From: Saprospiraceae bacterium
GTDB lineage: Bacteria > Bacteroidota > Bacteroidia > Chitinophagales > Saprospiraceae
Direction of reading: 5' to 3'
DNA length: 64,000 bases
Assembly: GCA_016709995.1 (NCBI GenBank)
Contig: JADJLQ010000001.1
Location: forward strand, 468,001 to 532,000
The translations under genes were made by a program, and so were the position numbers. Shown piece after piece: positions 62,564 to 64,000 of this stretch. Position 1 is the stretch's first letter, and each line of letters starts with the position of its first letter. Below the pieces are notes generated by a model, which ran no database searches, was not told the DNA's origin, and saw only the letters and a list, made by a program, of their open reading frames with translations.

Positions 62564-63618
62564 TGAAAGAAAATAAAACCATTTGGGTCACTGGTGGGGC
62601 TGGTTTTATAGGCTCCCATGTAATTCGTCATTTTCTTAAAAAATACACCTACAATATAGTTAATGTCGATGCCTTGACCTATGCAGGCAATCTATCCAAT
62701 CTTAAAGATATCGAACATTATAGCAACTATCATTTTGCACATGTAGACATTACTGATCAGGGTGCTATCCAGTCTGTGATCGAAAGACATCCTCCTGATT
62801 GGATTATCCATCTTGCTGCAGAATCACATGTTGATCGTTCGATCATGGATCCCCTGGCATTTGTAAAAACCAATGTGATCGGCACAACCAATTTGTTGCT
62901 TGCAGCCAAAAATCTTTGGAAGGACCAGACTGACAAATTGTTCTATCATATATCCACGGATGAAGTATTTGGCAGCCTCGGACCTACTGGATTTTTTAAT
63001 GAGGATACTCCATATGATCCTAGATCCCCATATTCAGCTTCCAAAGCGGCCTCTGATCATCTGGTGAGAGCTTATTATCATACCTATCATTTACCCATAG
63101 TCATATCCAATTGTTCGAATAATTACGGTCCATACCAGTTTCCGGAAAAACTCATCCCCATTGTCATACAGAATATTTTGAACAAAAAACCTGTTCCGGT
63201 ATATGGTGATGGCTCAAATGTCAGAGATTGGTTATACGTGCAGGATCATGTGGAGGCGATTGATCTGATTGCACACAAGGGAAAAAGAGGGGATACCTAT
63301 GCTATCGGCGGGCATAATGAATTGAAAAATATAGATTTAGTGCGATTGTTGTGTTCTATTATGGATCAAAAGCTTGGCAGACCGGTTGGCGAGTCAGCAG
63401 ATCTGATCCAATATGTCAAAGACAGACCAGGGCATGATATGCGTTATGCCATAGATGCTTCAAAGCTTGAAAGTGAGCTTCATTGGACACCTAAAATTAT
63501 GCCCGAAAAAGGAATGGAGATGACGATTGATTGGTACTTGAAAGAAAAAAAATGGCTGCAAGAAGTGACCACAGGTGCTTATCAATCGTATTATACCCAA
63601 CAATATCAAAATCGATAA
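62563..63618 (+). CDS. rfbB: dTDP-glucose 4,6-dehydratase
   Basis: A 351-residue enzyme making dTDP-4-keto-6-deoxyglucose for rhamnose and related sugars. Motifs: GGAGFIGSHVI, AAESHVDRSI, STDEVFGSLG (active-site Thr-Asp-Glu), YSASKAASDHLV (Tyr-x3-Lys), NNYGPYQFPEKLIP and VRDWLYVQDHVEAI. ATG 62563 is used rather than the TTG one codon earlier. It overlaps the UXS gene by one base and is followed 6 nt later by a polysaccharide-export gene. Confidence 0.95.
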   Translation: MKENKTIWVTGGAGFIGSHVIRHFLKKYTYNIVNVDALTYAGNLSNLKDIEHYSNYHFAHVDITDQGAIQSVIERHPPDWIIHLAAESHVDRSIMDPLAFVKTNVIGTTNLLLAAKNLWKDQTDKLFYHISTDEVFGSLGPTGFFNEDTPYDPRSPYSASKAASDHLVRAYYHTYHLPIVISNCSNNYGPYQFPEKLIPIVIQNILNKKPVPVYGDGSNVRDWLYVQDHVEAIDLIAHKGKRGDTYAIGGHNELKNIDLVRLLCSIMDQKLGRPVGESADLIQYVKDRPGHDMRYAIDASKLESELHWTPKIMPEKGMEMTIDWYLKEKKWLQEVTTGAYQSYYTQQYQNR

Positions 63619-63624
63619 AATCAA

Positions 63625-64000
63625 ATGAGCCGTCAACACCATATCAGTCTGTTTAACAATAGAGCACGCTTTCGATGGTTTATCAGTGCACTAGTTACAT
63701 TTATTTGTTTTTCAATATCCTATGCACAAGTACCTAACTTATTGAATCCTCAGAGAACAGCCTCCTTAGAGTTGACCAGGCGAGGTATCACTGAAAAGGA
63801 ACTTACTGATAAACTGGCAGAGAAAGGTGTTTTTCTGGACGACCTTCAGAGTATGACGCCTGATGAAGCACTACGGTTTCAGTCTGTCATAGAACAAGCT
63901 CTATCTGAATTGGAAGCGGAAAAATCAGGACGAAATTTAGACCAATTTAATGCGTCTGACACTACTGTTCGCCCCCCGGTTAGAAAATCAGTGCTCGATA
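63625..64000 (+). CDS. Polysaccharide export (SLBB/Wza-like) protein, N-terminal part
   Basis: The ATG at 63625 begins an open frame that runs past the window end; 125 residues are seen. After a short basic N-terminus there is a signal helix (FISALVTFICFSISYAQV) and a helical N-terminal region (ELTRRGITEKELTDKLAE, SVIEQALSELEAEK) like that of Bacteroidota SLBB/Wza-type capsule export proteins. The SLBB domains lie beyond the edge, so the call rests on N-terminal pattern and on its place directly after two nucleotide-sugar enzymes. Confidence 0.5.
   Translation, partial: MSRQHHISLFNNRARFRWFISALVTFICFSISYAQVPNLLNPQRTASLELTRRGITEKELTDKLAEKGVFLDDLQSMTPDEALRFQSVIEQALSELEAEKSGRNLDQFNASDTTVRPPVRKSVLD

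Overview
The window looks like a chromosome segment of a Bacteroidota bacterium, most likely from the Saprospiria/Saprospiraceae side of the phylum (lineage is an inference from gene content). The signs are a SusC/SusD pair, type IX secretion (T9SS) C-terminal sorting tails, a fused CcoN-CcoO cytochrome oxidase subunit, many DUF families typical of Bacteroidota, and repeated TAnnTTTG -7 promoter boxes. No phage, plasmid, classical insertion sequence or CRISPR array is visible.

Layout. 0-8 kb: the start of a large secreted surface protein (cut by the window edge), a lipoprotein, a methionine-biosynthesis group (metZ, an OsmC-like gene, divergent metX) and a DUF1501/DUF1800 pair. 8-17.4 kb: susC-susD, a double-domain DUF1080 hydrolase, a DUF2911/TPR protein and a secreted enolase-superfamily enzyme, which together suggest sugar or glycan scavenging. 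17.6-19.9 kb: citrate synthase, then a tandem array of two GIY-YIG nuclease units wedged between citrate synthase and tRNA-Pro(TGG), each unit ending in a copy of the tRNA 3' end and its terminator. 20-31.8 kb: a universal stress protein and a full cbb3 oxidase locus (ccoS, ccoNO, ccoQ, ccoP, ccoG, ccoH, a SafE-like gene, ccoI) followed by a PAS histidine kinase and a receiver-CRP fusion regulator that probably controls it. 31.8-38.2 kb: stress-type genes (frameshifted peroxiredoxin, Hsp20, DUF2267, phospholipase-D-like, baeRF-like). 38.2-47.6 kb: a serine hydrolase, a cysteine-less TlpA-like protein, threonine aldolase, a small CBM20 lipoprotein next to a decayed lipoprotein, lepA, an HGSNAT-like acyltransferase and a DUF3500 protein. 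47.7-55 kb: tRNA-Ser(GCT), a sulfatase with an in-frame TGA, a gene remnant, a GH92 mannosidase and an M1 peptidase. 55-64 kb: an SPFH protein, a frameshifted T9SS cargo protein, and a cell-envelope block (heptose kinase, Kdo transferase, UDP-xylose synthase, dTDP-glucose dehydratase, start of a polysaccharide export protein).

Two observations stand out. First, the sulfatase is open for 495 codons except for one TGA that falls exactly on the codon for the catalytic cysteine that becomes formylglycine; a hairpin with SECIS-like geometry begins 15 nt after it. It may be a selenocysteine sulfatase or a point-inactivated gene. Second, the tRNA-Pro locus carries two near-identical 366/367-bp GIY-YIG units bounded by three identical 65-bp direct repeats that contain the last 15 nt of the tRNA plus its terminator, which looks like a minimal mobile element that inserts at a tRNA end and restores it.

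Several genes carry single-base frameshifts in homopolymers (32.86 kb, 42.5 kb, 56.96 kb, and one GIY-YIG copy). These may be real lesions, recoding sites or long-read sequencing errors, and this limits confidence in every broken-gene claim here.
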